From Treponema sp. (GTDB lineage: Bacteria; Spirochaetota; Spirochaetia; Treponematales; Breznakiellaceae), in NCBI GenBank assembly GCA_009777995.1, contig WRKT01000026.1, forward strand, positions 1 through 33,023: 33,023 nucleotides of DNA. Reading direction: 5' to 3'. The notes under the pieces were generated by a model, which saw nothing but the letters and a program-made list of their open reading frames with translations, made no database searches and had not been told where the DNA came from. Made by a program: the position numbers and the translations under genes. Positions 32,083 to 33,023 of the stretch are shown in pieces (position 1 is the first letter of the stretch; each line of letters opens with the position of its first letter).

Positions 32083-32127
32083 AATTCAAAGCAGACTGAA
32101 AGCACAGAGTGACTGAAAGCACGGAGT
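32083..32127 (+). repeat. Right copy of the flanking direct repeat, with a 17-bp tandem duplication
   Basis: AATTCAAAGCAGACTGAAAG begins at 32083 and matches 30724 onward with one change in that stretch. GACTGAAAGCACAGAGT (32094-32110) is followed directly by GACTGAAAGCACGGAGT (32111-32127). The left copy near 30735 has one unit only. The rest of the 31939-32228 gap holds element D and the terminator; no gene is seen. Confidence 0.75.
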
Positions 32128-32176
32128 GATAAAATTTCCCTGGAAGCGCTGCTACACGGCATTACGAATCAGAGAT

Positions 32177-32209
32177 AAAAAAAGCGGGTGGTATTTAAAC
32201 CGCCCGCTT
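32177..32209 (-). terminator. Intrinsic terminator of the Ig-like surface protein gene
   Basis: On the minus strand an 11-bp stem (arms 32209-32199 and 32192-32182, one G-T pair) with a 6-nt AT loop is followed by seven T residues (32183-32177). It lies 20 bases past the stop codon. Confidence 0.85.
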
Positions 32210-32228
32210 ATAACTAGTTCCTAGATAA

Positions 32229-33023
32229 CTAGACTAATTCACAGAAGTCACAAGGATCACAATTTGCACCAGTGCATTGATTTTCCTCACATTCATTATC
32301 ACAAGACGTAGGTGAAGGCTCACCATCGTCACAAGCGCAATCGTGATCTGCAACCGTTCCGGTTGAAGCTGTCAACACATTATCACCGGTGTTTGCAAAA
32401 GTGACTGTCACAGTTAAATTTTCTTCAAAATGACCTGGACCAATAGTAATAGTGTCTGTACTACTAAGCACTGTAGTACTTCCGACCAATGTCCAGCGAT
32501 AAGATGGGGTTAATCCATTAACATAACCGGCAGTAAGGGGGGTACCCACTTGGGGTTCATATACAGCCTTTATCTCATCTCCTACTTTAGGTGGTGTACT
32601 GACATCTTCTATTTTTACTTCGCCGGCAGGAAGTGGGTGTAATATAGTGGCTGTAGCTTCACGATAACTAGAATTCCCAGAATATCTTACTCTTGCAATC
32701 AAACCATCTCCACCTATTTCATCTACTGTAGGAGTAAAGGTGGTACCTGTACCTACTTCATCACCGTCAAAGAGCCACACCCAACTAGCGGTACCAGTCC
32801 CATTAAATCCACCGCCAGCGATACTAGCTGTTAACTGTACACCAACTCTCCTATTATCACCAGTGGGAACTATGCTTACAGTGCCAAGGAGCGCGGGTAA
32901 ATTACTTATTTCTACTGTTGCTTCAGCCCATTTAGTAGTATCTGCAGTAGAAGTAGCCCTTACTATAAAAGTACCCACATCTTGATTAGCGTCTACTTTT
33001 AATAAACCTGCAGTTATAGTTGT
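32229..33023 (-). CDS. Ig-like-domain surface protein with Cys-rich C-terminus, 5' end outside the window
   Basis: The frame is open to the right edge; 264 residues are visible. Two or three Ig-like/cadherin-like modules can be seen: one ends near VRATSTADTTKWAEATVEI, the next runs VSIVPTGDNRRVGVQLTASI to YREATATI, and a third runs VKIEDVSTPPKVGDEIKAVY to LTVTVTFANTGDN. These resemble the stretches between Ig folds in large bacterial surface proteins. The last 35 residues hold eight cysteines (CAC, then CDNEC, CTGANC and CDPCDFC) and many Asp and Glu, and the protein ends without an anchor motif. The Cys cluster may hold metal or form disulfides. Product is likely extracellular, but no signal is visible because the start is missing. 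Confidence 0.7.
   Translation of the reverse strand, partial: TTITAGLLKVDANQDVGTFIVRATSTADTTKWAEATVEISNLPALLGTVSIVPTGDNRRVGVQLTASIAGGGFNGTGTASWVWLFDGDEVGTGTTFTPTVDEIGGDGLIARVRYSGNSSYREATATILHPLPAGEVKIEDVSTPPKVGDEIKAVYEPQVGTPLTAGYVNGLTPSYRWTLVGSTTVLSSTDTITIGPGHFEENLTVTVTFANTGDNVLTASTGTVADHDCACDDGEPSPTSCDNECEENQCTGANCDPCDFCELV

Noticed and set aside
1..33023. tRNA, rRNA or insertion sequence with transposase
   Set aside because: No cloverleaf or rRNA-like sequence was recognised and no transposase with a DDE or Y1 motif is seen; the Rpn protein is transposase-like in name only. A tRNAscan or Rfam search could still find what I missed.

Overview
This window looks like a chromosome segment of a spirochaete, most likely Treponema or a close relative. 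The evidence is a flagellar rod cluster (FlgF-like, FlgG, and a FlgJ-like protein lacking the muramidase domain), a large chemoreceptor, DUF3782-type and AAA/DUF4143 proteins, a Rpn-type nuclease, and treponemal-style small zinc proteins. The genus is an inference; no rRNA or tRNA gene is visible.

Layout. 1-6400: the end of a CPBP membrane protease; a minus-strand unit flgF-flgG-flgJ followed by a Na/Pi symporter with a PhoU-like tail; an EamA exporter with an alkyltransferase-like DNA repair protein; a PD-(D/E)XK-type protein. 6400-11500: a 5'-truncated InlB/beta-helix surface protein, a small XRE regulator, an outer-membrane barrel, a PP1/ApaH-like phosphatase and a second Na/Pi symporter. 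11460-17860: a minus-strand two-component pair (hybrid kinase plus REC-HD-GYP regulator), queA and ruvB. 17960-25900: an AAA/DUF4143 ATPase, an MCP, a FliG_C-like/zinc-ribbon protein, ruvA, an HOGA/DapA-family aldolase, ruvC and yebC. 25600-28490: small zinc proteins, a NeuB/SAF sialate-synthase-like enzyme and a GT4 glycosyltransferase. 28500-32000: an accessory island with a second AAA/DUF4143 ATPase, the 3' stump of a DUF3782 gene, a type III toxin-antitoxin locus and a Rpn nuclease with a duplicated tail. 32200-33023: the 3' end of an Ig-like surface protein.

Main discoveries. (1) At 30049-30692 (minus) a consensus sigma70 promoter drives an RNA of about 130 nt with two 50-nt repeats, ended by an intrinsic terminator 10 nt before a 156-aa protein resembling TenpN/ToxN toxins. 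Each repeat can fold as an H-type pseudoknot, and the two copies show compensatory changes at the same pair positions. This is strong sequence evidence for a type III (ToxIN/TenpIN-class) system. (2) At 30838-31938 a Rpn nuclease gene carries an internal, well-placed Shine-Dalgarno and ATG for its C-terminal 58 residues, and the same tail is duplicated downstream as a free 74-aa gene. This fits the intragenic-antitoxin arrangement known for E. coli Rpn proteins. (3) Several genes have a -35/N17/-10 promoter whose -10 ends only 5-6 nt before the start codon, suggesting widespread leaderless mRNAs. (4) Palindromic intergenic elements are built from a 9-nt period (CACRGAG plus 2 nt) and occur four times.
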